64,000 bases of DNA from Actinoplanes palleronii (GTDB lineage Bacteria; Actinomycetota; Actinomycetes; Mycobacteriales; Micromonosporaceae), in NCBI RefSeq assembly GCF_016862315.1, contig NZ_BOMS01000005.1, forward strand, positions 1 to 64,000, given 5' to 3'. The first letter of the stretch is position 1. Each line of letters begins with the position of its first letter. Below the pieces are notes generated by a model. It saw only the letters and a program-made list of their open reading frames with translations. It made no database searches and was not told the origin of the DNA. The position numbers and the translations under genes were made by a program. This document shows positions 56,927 through 64,000 of the stretch, one piece after another.

Positions 56927-57550
56927 TCAGCTCGACGCGGAAGGCGCGGGGGTCGCGGTTGACGGTGCCGTTCCGCCATTTTGGGTACGGCCGTCGCCCT
57001 GCCGTCCGCCCCGCCCGTCCCCGCGCCCGCCTCCGCGCTGTTCGCCGCCGAAGCGGCCGTCCGCGCGGCCTCCCGGGCCGAACCGGCCGTCGCCAGGACC
57101 GGATCGACCGTGGTCACCGCCGTGGTGACCGACGACGGCCGCGCCGACCGCGGTGATGCCCGCGCCGAGAACACAACCGAGGATCAGCGCGACCCCGGCC
57201 AGCAGCGGGGCCCGCCGACCACCCCAGCGGCCACCCCGGCGGCCGGGGCCCTGCGGCGGGCCGGCCGGGACATAGGCCAGCCCCGGAGGCGGAGGCGGCG
57301 GCTGGTTCCCGCCGGTGCCGATCGGGACGTAGGCCCAGCCCGGCGGAGGCGGCGGCAGGGTGGGATCCCCGGCGACCGCCGAGGTGTAGGCGGGCTCCGG
57401 TGTCGTGACCGGTGCCGTCGCGGCCGGCGTCGTTGTGGGTGGTGCCGTTTCGGCGGGTGGGGTGGTGTGGGCCGGGTCGGCGAGGTCGCGAGTCTCGTCG
57501 GCGGCCGGGGTGGGGGTATCGGGCCGGTGGCCCGGATTCTGATCGGTCAT
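56927..57550 (-). CDS. single-pass membrane protein with Pro-rich head and Gly/Arg-rich tail
   Basis: 207 residues from the ATG at 57550, which has GGAG six bases upstream. The Thr/Pro-rich cytoplasmic half contains two near-repeats PPPPPGWAYVPIG and PPPPPPGLAYVPAG. One membrane helix (APLLAGVALILGCVLGAGIT) is followed by a tail rich in Gly, Arg, Asp and His with FGPGGRADGRFGGEQRGG repeats. Low complexity makes assignment impossible; a cell-surface or scaffold role is a guess. Confidence 0.6.
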   Translation of the reverse strand: MTDQNPGHRPDTPTPAADETRDLADPAHTTPPAETAPPTTTPAATAPVTTPEPAYTSAVAGDPTLPPPPPGWAYVPIGTGGNQPPPPPPGLAYVPAGPPQGPGRRGGRWGGRRAPLLAGVALILGCVLGAGITAVGAAVVGHHGGDHGRSGPGDGRFGPGGRADGRFGGEQRGGGRGDGRGGRQGDGRTQNGGTAPSTATPAPSASS

Positions 57551-57725
57551 GAGGGGCTCCGTGTTCATTGCATACTTCGGCGGCCACCATCAGCGTCGCC
57601 CGGGCGCTTAAGACCAGCGGACGGTGCTCGTAAGAAACGACTAAGAGCGCACGCGAAGCCGCGGGAACCAATCGCCGGTGGGTGCCGACTAACCAGCTAC
57701 CCGACGAGAAAGATCTACTGACGCC

Positions 57726-58304
57726 ATGACGAAACGCCTCCTGCTCGCCCTCGCCGCCGTCCTCACGATGCTGGTTCCGGCCGCACCGGCCTGGGCACAC
57801 AACGCGCTCGCCGAGGCGACGCCGGCCAAGAACGCGACAGTGAAGAAGGCGCCGGCCGCGGTCAAACTGCGGTTCCTGGAGACGCTGCCGGACTCCACCA
57901 AGCTCTCCGTGACCAGCGCCGACGGCACCACCCCGGCCCAGTCCGAGCCGAAGATCAGCGGTGCGACCATCTCGGTGACCTTCACCGAGCCGCTCGCCAA
58001 CGGTGAGTACACCGTCAACTACCAGGTCGCCGGGGAGGACGGGCACCTGACCAAGGCCTCGTACAAGTTCACCGTCGCCGGACCGGTCGCCTCGTCCGCA
58101 CCGACCTCGGCCGCGCCGTCCCCCTCGTCGGCGGCACCGACCAGCGCCGCCACGGTCGCCCCCGCCGTGGCGGAGGACCTCAGCCCGGCCGCCGACGACA
58201 GCAACGGCCCGTGGCTGGGCCTGGCCGCCGGTATCGGCATCCTGGCTCTGGCCGGCGCGGCCGCCTTCGTCTTCATCCGCCGCCGCCGCGCGGCCGGCGA
58301 ATAG
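57726..58304 (+). CDS. CopC-domain protein, membrane-anchored (YcnJ/CopC-like)
   Basis: 192 residues. The signal peptide ends PAWA so the mature N-terminus is His (HNALAEATPAKNATV), the usual Cu(II) ligand of CopC. The beta-sandwich continues VKLRFLETLPDSTKLSV and ANGEYTVNYQVAGEDGHLTK with a second His. A Ser/Ala/Pro linker and one C-terminal membrane helix with an Arg-rich end anchor it outside. It probably takes part in copper uptake or delivery. No CopD gene follows. Confidence 0.88.
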   Translation: MTKRLLLALAAVLTMLVPAAPAWAHNALAEATPAKNATVKKAPAAVKLRFLETLPDSTKLSVTSADGTTPAQSEPKISGATISVTFTEPLANGEYTVNYQVAGEDGHLTKASYKFTVAGPVASSAPTSAAPSPSSAAPTSAATVAPAVAEDLSPAADDSNGPWLGLAAGIGILALAGAAAFVFIRRRRAAGE

Positions 58305-58453
58305 CCGCAGCCACGAGACGGCGCCTCCCCTCCCGGCCGGCCCTGATCGGCGGGCCGTCCCGCGGCGTGGAGGCCGATCGCCCGGGGCCGGCTGACTGAG
58401 GCTGCCGGTCGCGCCCCGGGCCGACCTACCGGCCAGGGCTTGGCTGGTTGCGC

Positions 58454-59134
58454 TCATCGGCCGGGCTCCGGGACGGGTGGGCGGCGAGGGCGGACGAGGC
58501 CCGCGTTGAAGGCGGCGACGACGAGCTGGGCACGGTCGCGGGCGGCGAGTTTCGCCATCAGGTGGGTGATGTGGGTCTTCACCGTCTTGACCGCGATGAC
58601 CAGGGCGACGGCGATCTCCTCGTTGGAACGGCCACCGCCGATCAGCGCCAGAACGTCGACCTCCCGGGTGGTCAGCCCGCGCAACGGTGGCGCCGGCCGG
58701 ACCGCCCGGGGCGCGCCGACGTAGTGCTCCACCAGCCGGCCCAGTATCGAGGGCGAGAAGAGCTTTTCACCCCGATGGGTACGCCGGATCGCGTCCGCCA
58801 GCGCCTCCGGCGGAGCGTCCTTCAGTAGGAAGCCGGACGCACCCGCCTGCAGTGCCGCATACACGTAGTCGTCCAGCTCGAACATGCTCAGCACCAGCAC
58901 CCGGGACGCGGCGAGAACCGGATCCGCGCAGATCCGCCGAGTCGCCTCGAGCCCGTCGAGATACGGCATCCGAACGTCCATCAGCACCACGTCAGGCCGG
59001 GTCGCCCGCGCCTGGACGATCGCCTCGACCCCGTCCCCCGCCTCACCGACCACGGTCAGGTCCGGCTGGGCGCCGAGGACAGCGGCGAGGCTCGCCCGGA
59101 GCAGCGCCTGATCATCGACGAGCAGCACACGCAC
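58454..59134 (-). CDS. NarL/LuxR-type response regulator
   Basis: 226 residues from the GTG at 59134. Receiver domain RVLLVDDQALLRASL, phosphorylated Asp in PDVVLMDVRMPYLDG, Thr/Ser in VLVLSMFE and Lys in GFLLKDAPPE. The C-terminal LuxR helix-turn-helix is LTTREVDVLALIGGGRSNEE followed by VKTVKTHITHLMAKL. It pairs with the adjacent histidine kinase. The frame is open up to an ATG at 59332 that overlaps the kinase stop (ATGA); that would add 66 low-complexity residues, so the true start is uncertain, and a GTG at 59128 is also possible. It probably controls the divergent ABC genes. Confidence 0.88.
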   Translation of the reverse strand: MRVLLVDDQALLRASLAAVLGAQPDLTVVGEAGDGVEAIVQARATRPDVVLMDVRMPYLDGLEATRRICADPVLAASRVLVLSMFELDDYVYAALQAGASGFLLKDAPPEALADAIRRTHRGEKLFSPSILGRLVEHYVGAPRAVRPAPPLRGLTTREVDVLALIGGGRSNEEIAVALVIAVKTVKTHITHLMAKLAARDRAQLVVAAFNAGLVRPRRPPVPEPGR

Positions 59135-59290
59135 GCTCCCCCGGGAGCCGACGCCCGCCCCTTCCCGCGCACCGCCCCTCACGCCATCCGCCACGACCGG
59201 CACACCACGCCCCACGCCATCCGCCCCTATCGGCACACCACGCCTCACGCCCTCTCCTACTTCCTGCAGGCCACGCGCCGGGGCGCACGC
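59135..59290. repeat. imperfect direct repeats between the kinase and regulator genes
   Basis: CACGCCATCCGCC and CGGCACACCACGCC recur in units of about 39 bp (for example 59181-59219 and 59214-59258). If the regulator starts at 59332, this DNA encodes the repeated RRGVPIGADGVGRGVPVVAD segment; otherwise it is a repetitive spacer. Confidence 0.5.
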
Positions 59291-59328
59291 CGCGCCCGGA
59301 TGCCGGGCGGTCTGGACGGGGCCGTGAG

Positions 59329-60183
59329 TCATCGGGAGGCCTCGTCGGGAATGCGGGCGGTGACGCGGAAGCCGCCCTCGACCGGCTCGGCGACCAGGGT
59401 GCCGCCGAGACTGCTGACGCGTTCGCGGAGGCCGAGGAGGCCATGACCGGCGCCGGGGGTCGCTCGCCAGCCCGTGGAAGCCGGGCCGTCGTCGGCGACG
59501 ACCACCACCACGACGTCGCCGTCACGATGCAGCTCGATGTCCACATCGGTCGGACCGGCGTGCCGGACCACGTTGGTGAGTGCCTCGCGCACCGTCCGGC
59601 AGACGGCGACCTGCACGCCGGGCGACACGTCGCCGACCGGCTCGGCCGCCAGCCGGGGCCGCAGGCCTGCGGCGGAGGCCCAGTCGATGATCGTCGGCAG
59701 CGTGCCCAGATCGTCCATCGGGGCGCGGGGCGCGGCCTCCGTGGACGGGCCACGCAGCACGGTCAGCATCCGGCGCAGCTCGGCGGTGGCGTCCCGGCTG
59801 GTCTGCTCGATGTCGGTCAGTGCCGCTGCGACCGCCGGCGGTTTCGGCAGGTGCCGAGTCGCGGCCGCGCGCACGGTGATCAGACCGAGTCCGTGCGAGA
59901 CGAGATCGTGCAGGTCACGGGCGATCCGCAGCCGCTCGTCGAGCACTGCCTCACTGGCCGCCCACGCGGTCAGCCGGCGCTCATAGCTCGCCCGGTCGGC
60001 CCGCCAGCGGCGCAGCGCCCACACCGCGGCGGCCACGGCGCCGCCGCCGATCAGCGGCGGGATGAACCGCGCGGCCGGGCCGGAAGCGCCGACCGTGCAC
60101 ATGGCCATCACCAGGATCACGGCGACGGCGGCGACGACCGGGACGGCTCGGGACCGCCAAGCGGGACGCGGGTGGATGCTCAC
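59329..60183 (-). CDS. two-component sensor histidine kinase (HisKA_3 type)
   Basis: 284 residues from the GTG at 60183. Two membrane helices (about 12-32 and 38-55) with almost no external loop, then DERLRIARDLHDLVSHGLGL, where the His of DLHD is the phosphorylation site, and an ATPase domain with AVCRTVREALTNVVRHAG, VVVVVADDGPAS and GAGHGLLGLRERV. It is of the intramembrane-sensing kind often beside ABC exporters. It is divergent from an ABC ATPase gene 100 bp away. Confidence 0.88.
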   Translation of the reverse strand: MSIHPRPAWRSRAVPVVAAVAVILVMAMCTVGASGPAARFIPPLIGGGAVAAAVWALRRWRADRASYERRLTAWAASEAVLDERLRIARDLHDLVSHGLGLITVRAAATRHLPKPPAVAAALTDIEQTSRDATAELRRMLTVLRGPSTEAAPRAPMDDLGTLPTIIDWASAAGLRPRLAAEPVGDVSPGVQVAVCRTVREALTNVVRHAGPTDVDIELHRDGDVVVVVVADDGPASTGWRATPGAGHGLLGLRERVSSLGGTLVAEPVEGGFRVTARIPDEASR

Positions 60184-60283
60184 CCGCCCGACTGTAAACC
60201 TCGGACCAGGGTCGTAGACGGCGCCGGAAAACTCGGATCTGGGTCCGATGTGGGCGGTCGCCGAACCCGGTTGACTCAAGCCT

Positions 60284-61000
60284 GTGATCGCCATCGACCG
60301 ACTGCGCAAATCCAAGAACCGGACCCGGATCCTGCGGGATGTCAGCTTCGAGGCCCGCCCCGGCCGGGTCACCGGCTTCCTCGGGCCGAACGGCGCCGGC
60401 AAGACCTCGACGCTGCGCGTCCTGCTCGGGCTGGACCGGCCGGAGAGCGGCACCGCTCTGGTGAACGGGCGGCCCTACGCCTCCTGGCCGCGTCCGCTCA
60501 CCATGGTCGGCGCCGTGCTGGACGGCAGCGGCGCGCACCGCGCCCGCAGCGCCCGTGCCCACCTGCGCTGGGTCGCCGCCAGCAACGGACTGCCCCGCGG
60601 CCGGGTCGGCGAGGTGCTCGACCTGGTCGGCCTCGCCGGCGACGCGCGCAAACGAGCCGGCCGGTTCTCGCTCGGGATGAGCCGGCGGCTGGGCCTGGCC
60701 ACCGCCATGCTCGGCGACCCACCGATCCTCGTCCTCGACGAGCCGGTGAACGGTCTGGATCCGGCCGGCATCCGCTGGATCCGGGACTTCCTGCGGACCA
60801 GTGCCGCGGAGGGCCGCACGGTGCTGCTGTCCAGCCACCTGATGGGCGAGCTGGCCGAGATCGCCGACGACGTGGTGGTCATCGACCACGGCCAGGTGGT
60901 GGCCCACGGCACCGTGGCCGAGGTCACCGGTGAGCACCGCACGCTGGAGGACGCGTTCTTCGCGCTGACCGCGGAGGCGGGGCGCACATGGCCGGCATGA
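60284..61000 (+). CDS. ABC-2 type exporter ATPase
   Basis: 238 residues: Walker A GPNGAGKTS, Q-loop region, signature FSLGMSRRLGLA, Walker B PILVLDEP and the switch His in LLSSHLMGEL. GTG start. It is the first of three overlapping genes with two membrane subunits. The arrangement (kinase and regulator divergent from ABC exporter) is that of antibiotic-peptide detoxification modules. Confidence 0.92.
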   Translation: MIAIDRLRKSKNRTRILRDVSFEARPGRVTGFLGPNGAGKTSTLRVLLGLDRPESGTALVNGRPYASWPRPLTMVGAVLDGSGAHRARSARAHLRWVAASNGLPRGRVGEVLDLVGLAGDARKRAGRFSLGMSRRLGLATAMLGDPPILVLDEPVNGLDPAGIRWIRDFLRTSAAEGRTVLLSSHLMGELAEIADDVVVIDHGQVVAHGTVAEVTGEHRTLEDAFFALTAEAGRTWPA

Positions 61001-61740
61001 TCCGGGCCGAGCTCGGCAAACTCCTCGGCCTGCCGACCGCGCGGGTGGGACTGGTGCTGGGGGTGTTGATCGCGCCGTTGCTGGTGCTGGTGAACGCGCC
61101 GGCCACCCGCGCCTCCCTCGCCGACGGCACGTTCGGCGACCCGACCGACCTGGGTTTCCGCAATCTCGGGATCGGCCTGCTCGGCGCGCTGATCCTCGGC
61201 GTCGTCTCGGTGAGCAGTGAGTACACGTCGACCGGCGAGGACTCCCCCGGAGTCCGGCAGCTGACCGTGACCCTGGCGGCGATGCCCGACCGGACCCGTC
61301 TGCTGATCGCGAAAGCGACGGCCCTGGTCGCGGTGGTCACCGCGCAGGGCGTGGGCACCGCGACGGCAACGCTGGGCCTGACCGAGCTGGTGCACGGCGA
61401 GGCGGTCCCGGCGCCGAGCCCGGCCCGGGTGGCGGCGGCGGTCCTCTACTGGGTGCTGACCACTCTGCTGGCCTTCGCCCTCACGCTGATCGCCCGCAAC
61501 GGCGTGGTCACCCTGACCGTCCTGATCCTGAACAGCTCGGTGGTCTCGCTGTCCTACCTGCTGTACAAGGTGACGCCGCTGGCCGCCTACCTGCCGGACA
61601 TCGTCGGCGCTCACATGTTCATTCGCGGCATGGACCTGGCAGAGCGGATCCCACCGGTCACCGCGGGCCTGGTGATGAGCGCCTGGGTCACGGCGTTCCT
61701 GGCCCTCGCCGCCGTCATATTCCACCGGCGCGACGCATGA
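60988..61740 (+). CDS. ABC-2 type membrane subunit
   Basis: 250 residues with six membrane helices. It starts with the ABC-2 amphipathic stretch MIRAELGKLLGLPTARVGLV and has SSEYTSTGEDSPGVRQLTVT and AMPDRTRLLIAKATAL loops characteristic of lantibiotic-type exporters. It overlaps the ATPase gene by 13 bp and the next permease by 4 bp. Confidence 0.85.
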   Translation: MAGMIRAELGKLLGLPTARVGLVLGVLIAPLLVLVNAPATRASLADGTFGDPTDLGFRNLGIGLLGALILGVVSVSSEYTSTGEDSPGVRQLTVTLAAMPDRTRLLIAKATALVAVVTAQGVGTATATLGLTELVHGEAVPAPSPARVAAAVLYWVLTTLLAFALTLIARNGVVTLTVLILNSSVVSLSYLLYKVTPLAAYLPDIVGAHMFIRGMDLAERIPPVTAGLVMSAWVTAFLALAAVIFHRRDA

Positions 61741-62411
61741 CCGATCACTCGCGATGCGCTGTGACAACACGCCCCGGCCACCGGGCCGCCGCCGCGGGCC
61801 TCACCGCGATCATCCGTGCCGAGGTGGGCAAGGTGGTGACCCTTCCCGCGCTGCGCATCACCGCGCTGCTCACCTGGGCGGGCGCGCTGCTCCTGATCCC
61901 GGCGCATGCGGACGGGCGGCAGGTGCTGCAGTTCGCGCAGGCGGGATTCCTGGTGCTGGGGGTGTTCGCCACGACGCACGAATATCAGGCGGGTGGGCAG
62001 ATCAGGACGACTCTGCTGGCCGTGCCCCGGCGCCTGCTCCTCGTCGCGGCGAAGGTGGCAGCGCTGACCGCTGTCGTCGTCCCGGTCGCCGGCGTCGTGG
62101 CGTTCACCGCCATGGCACCGGGCGGCGACGCGGCCCGGGTGCCGGCCATGAGCGCCTACCTGACGCTGACGACCCTGCTGGCCGCGGCGGTGGGTCTCAC
62201 GCTCCGGCACACCCTCCCCGCCGTGACCGTCATGCTCTCCACCTACCTGATCGCGAGCCCGGCGCTGCGCGCCCGTCTGCCGGACGACGCCGCGGCATGG
62301 CTCCCCGACACCGCCCTGGTCGACCCGCCTCACGGCACGGTCACTTTGCTGCTGTGGGCCGCAGCCACCTCTGCCCTGGCCACGACAACCCTGCACCTCC
62401 GCGATGCCTGA
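61737..62411 (+). CDS. ABC-2 type membrane subunit, second copy
   Basis: 224 residues, similar in plan to the preceding gene: IIRAEVGKVVTLPALRITAL, THEYQAGGQIRTTLLAVPRR and LLLVAAKVAALTAVV match the same loops, so the two arose by duplication and probably form a heterodimer. It is about 25 residues shorter. ATGA overlap with the upstream gene. Confidence 0.83.
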   Translation: MTDHSRCAVTTRPGHRAAAAGLTAIIRAEVGKVVTLPALRITALLTWAGALLLIPAHADGRQVLQFAQAGFLVLGVFATTHEYQAGGQIRTTLLAVPRRLLLVAAKVAALTAVVVPVAGVVAFTAMAPGGDAARVPAMSAYLTLTTLLAAAVGLTLRHTLPAVTVMLSTYLIASPALRARLPDDAAAWLPDTALVDPPHGTVTLLLWAAATSALATTTLHLRDA

Positions 62412-62850
62412 CCCCGGCCCGCAGCACGCCGCTGCGACTCGAGGCTGCGGGCAGCGGCTCGGGCCCACCGCTCACAGCCCGCCGCACCCATACCGCCACG
62501 CGCGGCCCGCCGCACGGACGCCGCCGCGCCCAGCCCGCCGCACGCACGCCGCCGCGCCCAGCCCGCCGCACGCACGCCGGCACGCGGCGGGCCGCCGCCA
62601 CGCGCGGCCCACCGCCACGCGCGGCGCATGGCAGTGGCGGGGCGAGTGCCTTCTGTGCGAGATCACATGCGGGGAGTGACGGACGGCTTGAGGTGAGCGA
62701 GCCTCGGGATCGGAGCAAGGATGAAAGTTGCTCGCATGGTGTTCGATGTCGTCCACAGGTTCGGGGGGACCGCATGTAAACGCGTCGTTCGAGTGACGAT
62801 CAGGCCTGCGACCCCCGTCGTTCACTTTCGTGCGGGTGGAGAAACGGTAG
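62412..62850. other. 439-bp gap with low-complexity repeat and promoter of the phosphatidyltransferase gene
   Basis: The first half (62450-62640) is C/G-only low complexity, including two 28-bp direct repeats (CCGCCGCGCCCAGCCCGCCG... at 62521 and 62549). Open frames across it encode Arg/Ala/Pro-biased sequence and are not protein-like. The second half from 62690 is less GC-rich and should contain the promoter of the next gene; an inverted GAGCAA/TTGCTC pair lies around 62713-62735. Confidence 0.5.
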
Positions 62851-63711
62851 ATGGCACAGCGTCACTCACTTGCGGAGATCCGCGAGCGCACCTACAAGAG
62901 CCGGGATGCGTGGTGGACCGTCTGGCTGGTGGATCCGCTGGCCGCCCGGCTGGTCTGGCTGGTCTCGCCGTGGCGGGCGGTGACACCGAACCGGCTCACC
63001 TTCGCGGCGTTCCTGATCGGGCTGGGCTCGGCGGCCTGCTTCTGGCACCAGGGGTATTCCTGGCTGCTGGCCGGCGCGGCGCTGTTCCACCTGAGCTTCG
63101 TGCTCGACTGCATGGACGGGAAGATCGCCCGGCTGAACGGGACCGGGTCGGTCTTCGGCGCGTGGCTCGACTACGTGTTCGACCGGCTGCGCGTGCTGGC
63201 CTGCGCGATCGGCCTGTTCGGCGGGGAGTACCACCGCACGCACGACCTCGACTGGCTGTGGCTCGGCCTGCTCGTCATCTTCCTGGACATGTTCCGCTAC
63301 CTGAACGCCCTGCAGATGGGCAAGGTCAAGGGCGACATGCGCAAGCGCCTGGCCGCGGCCGGCGCGGAGCTCGAGGAGCCGGCGGAGAGCGCCGACGGCG
63401 ACGACCTGCAGGGTGACTTCCGGCAGAAGTTCGGCCGGTTCGCCGCGGTCCGCCGGTTCCTGGTCGAGAACCGGATCCGGGTGCACCTGATCAGTGGCAT
63501 CGAGTTCATGATGTTCGTCTTCATCGTCGGCCCGGTGCTCGACCAGATCAAGGTCACCACGATCGTGATCTCGCTGGGCATGCTCGCCTTCGAACTGCTG
63601 CTGATCTACAAGTTGTGGACCAACACCAAGAGCTTCGCCCGCCGCCTGGCGAAACTGGAAGCCGCCGGCGCCGCGGCCGCCGTGGACAGCCTGGAGCACA
63701 CGAGCGCCTGA
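62851..63711 (+). CDS. CDP-alcohol phosphatidyltransferase family protein
   Basis: 286 residues. The catalytic signature D-x2-D-G-x2-A-R-x8-G-x3-D-x3-D is complete in DCMDGKIARLNGTGSVFGAW followed by LDYVFDR. About six membrane helices surround it. The cytoplasmic loop between them (GKVKGDMRKRLAAAGAELEE) is long and charged. It transfers a phospho-alcohol between CDP-lipid or CDP-alcohol and an acceptor in phospholipid or surface-lipid synthesis; which head group is not clear. It ends before a strong terminator and is probably monocistronic. Confidence 0.9.
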   Translation: MAQRHSLAEIRERTYKSRDAWWTVWLVDPLAARLVWLVSPWRAVTPNRLTFAAFLIGLGSAACFWHQGYSWLLAGAALFHLSFVLDCMDGKIARLNGTGSVFGAWLDYVFDRLRVLACAIGLFGGEYHRTHDLDWLWLGLLVIFLDMFRYLNALQMGKVKGDMRKRLAAAGAELEEPAESADGDDLQGDFRQKFGRFAAVRRFLVENRIRVHLISGIEFMMFVFIVGPVLDQIKVTTIVISLGMLAFELLLIYKLWTNTKSFARRLAKLEAAGAAAAVDSLEHTSA

Positions 63712-63728
63712 CCACACCCCGTCGAGAA

Positions 63729-63758
63729 GGCACCCCGCGAGCCGGGGTGCCTTCTTTT
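63729..63758 (+). terminator. rho-independent terminator after the phosphatidyltransferase gene
   Basis: GGCACCCC, a 7-base loop, GGGGTGCC, then TTCTTTT. 17 bp past the stop. Confidence 0.85.
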
Positions 63759-63885
63759 GTTGATCCGCCACCGGCAGACCACTGGGGACCAGGCAGAACG
63801 TCCACCGTCCACACCCACCGGAGTCTATGAGATTGGTAAACAGCGCTCGATGCTCTTTACGTCACCGACACTGCTTGGTAACTTC

Positions 63886-63914
63886 CTGAAACAAGTTGCA
63901 AGGACTTGCATGGA
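63886..63914 (+). promoter_or_regulatory. CTTGCA-type palindrome, candidate operator for a gene beyond the window
   Basis: TGCAAGGACTTGCA (63897-63910) is a 6-bp inverted repeat with a 2-base centre, and ACAAGTTGCAAG adds a half site. TTGCAA/CTTGCA sites are bound by MalR-like LacI regulators before amylase and maltose genes in actinomycetes. It would regulate a gene starting to the right of base 64000. Confidence 0.5.
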
Positions 63915-64000
63915 ACTCCCCCGGAACCGGCCCGCTCACCAAGCTCGTCGATTCCGAGGGTTGCGCCACCCCGGGGCGAAACCCCCCTCACCACCCGGGT

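Noticed and set aside
62404..62679. 91-codon frame in the gap before the phosphatidyltransferase gene
   Set aside because: It reads the CCGCCGCGCCCAGCC repeat as His/Arg/Ala/Pro and has no ribosome-binding site.

Overview
The window is 64 kb of very GC-rich DNA with heavy third-position G/C codon use, many GTG starts, and 4-base ATGA or GTGA stop/start overlaps within operons. Together with a GerW/YtfJ-type sporulation protein, a CslA/GlxA polysaccharide locus, many ECF sigma factors, an LCP protein, PadR and LacI regulators and many secreted glycoside hydrolases, this points to a filamentous actinobacterium, most likely Micromonosporaceae (Actinoplanes-like). I see no rRNA, tRNA, CRISPR array, transposase or phage gene. 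It reads as ordinary chromosome-arm sequence with many small independent operons.

Layout. 0-5 kb: the C-terminus of a protein ending in Asp-Arg repeats, a macro-domain protein, an acyl-CoA oxidase-like flavoenzyme, a DUF1905 protein and an ECF sigma/membrane partner pair. 5-11 kb: cslA-glxA facing a GH6 lipoprotein, the module that makes and processes a beta-glucan at hyphal tips in Streptomyces. 10.7-17.7 kb: a second ECF sigma/partner pair, a Tat-type lipoprotein, a diguanylate cyclase, a methyltransferase coupled to a surface protein, and an AbfB-domain membrane protein. 17.7-24 kb: a LacI-controlled galactoside operon (two permeases, binding protein, GH42 beta-galactosidase) with two clear operators. 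24-31 kb: GerW-like protein, PadR-controlled ABC pair, and a three-gene overlapping operon of ECF sigma, membrane protein with 60-residue repeats, and GS-like amidoligase. 31-38 kb: GH43 arabinanase, then a gallate/tannin-type catabolic cluster (oxidoreductase, GalB, GalC, GalD, a VOC extradiol dioxygenase, a tannase-family esterase) with similar palindromes upstream of both transcription units. 38-44 kb: SDR/TetR pair, CsoR-type copper site with a membrane protein and CopA, and an LCP protein. 44-47 kb: a divergent stand-alone EF-Tu, a lipoprotein and an exonuclease. 47-53 kb: an oligopeptide ABC operon ending in a DinB-like gene. 53-64 kb: small secreted proteins, a PadR/HAAS pair, a GH26-like enzyme, a hairpin array, a CopC-like protein, a two-component system beside an ABC exporter, and a CDP-alcohol phosphatidyltransferase.

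Four observations stand out. (1) The sigma/repeat protein/amidoligase operon is translationally coupled and I know of no described function for it. (2) In the gallate-type cluster the only ring-cleavage candidate is a type I (VOC) dioxygenase, where characterised gallate pathways use a LigB-type enzyme. (3) The EF-Tu paralogue carries Arg at the equivalent of E. coli Gln124 and Ala at the equivalent of Gly275, both positions of known elfamycin-resistance substitutions. (4) An approximately 80-bp element followed by a long hairpin occurs three times, each time at the 3' junction of convergent genes, and in two cases it supplies the stop codon.
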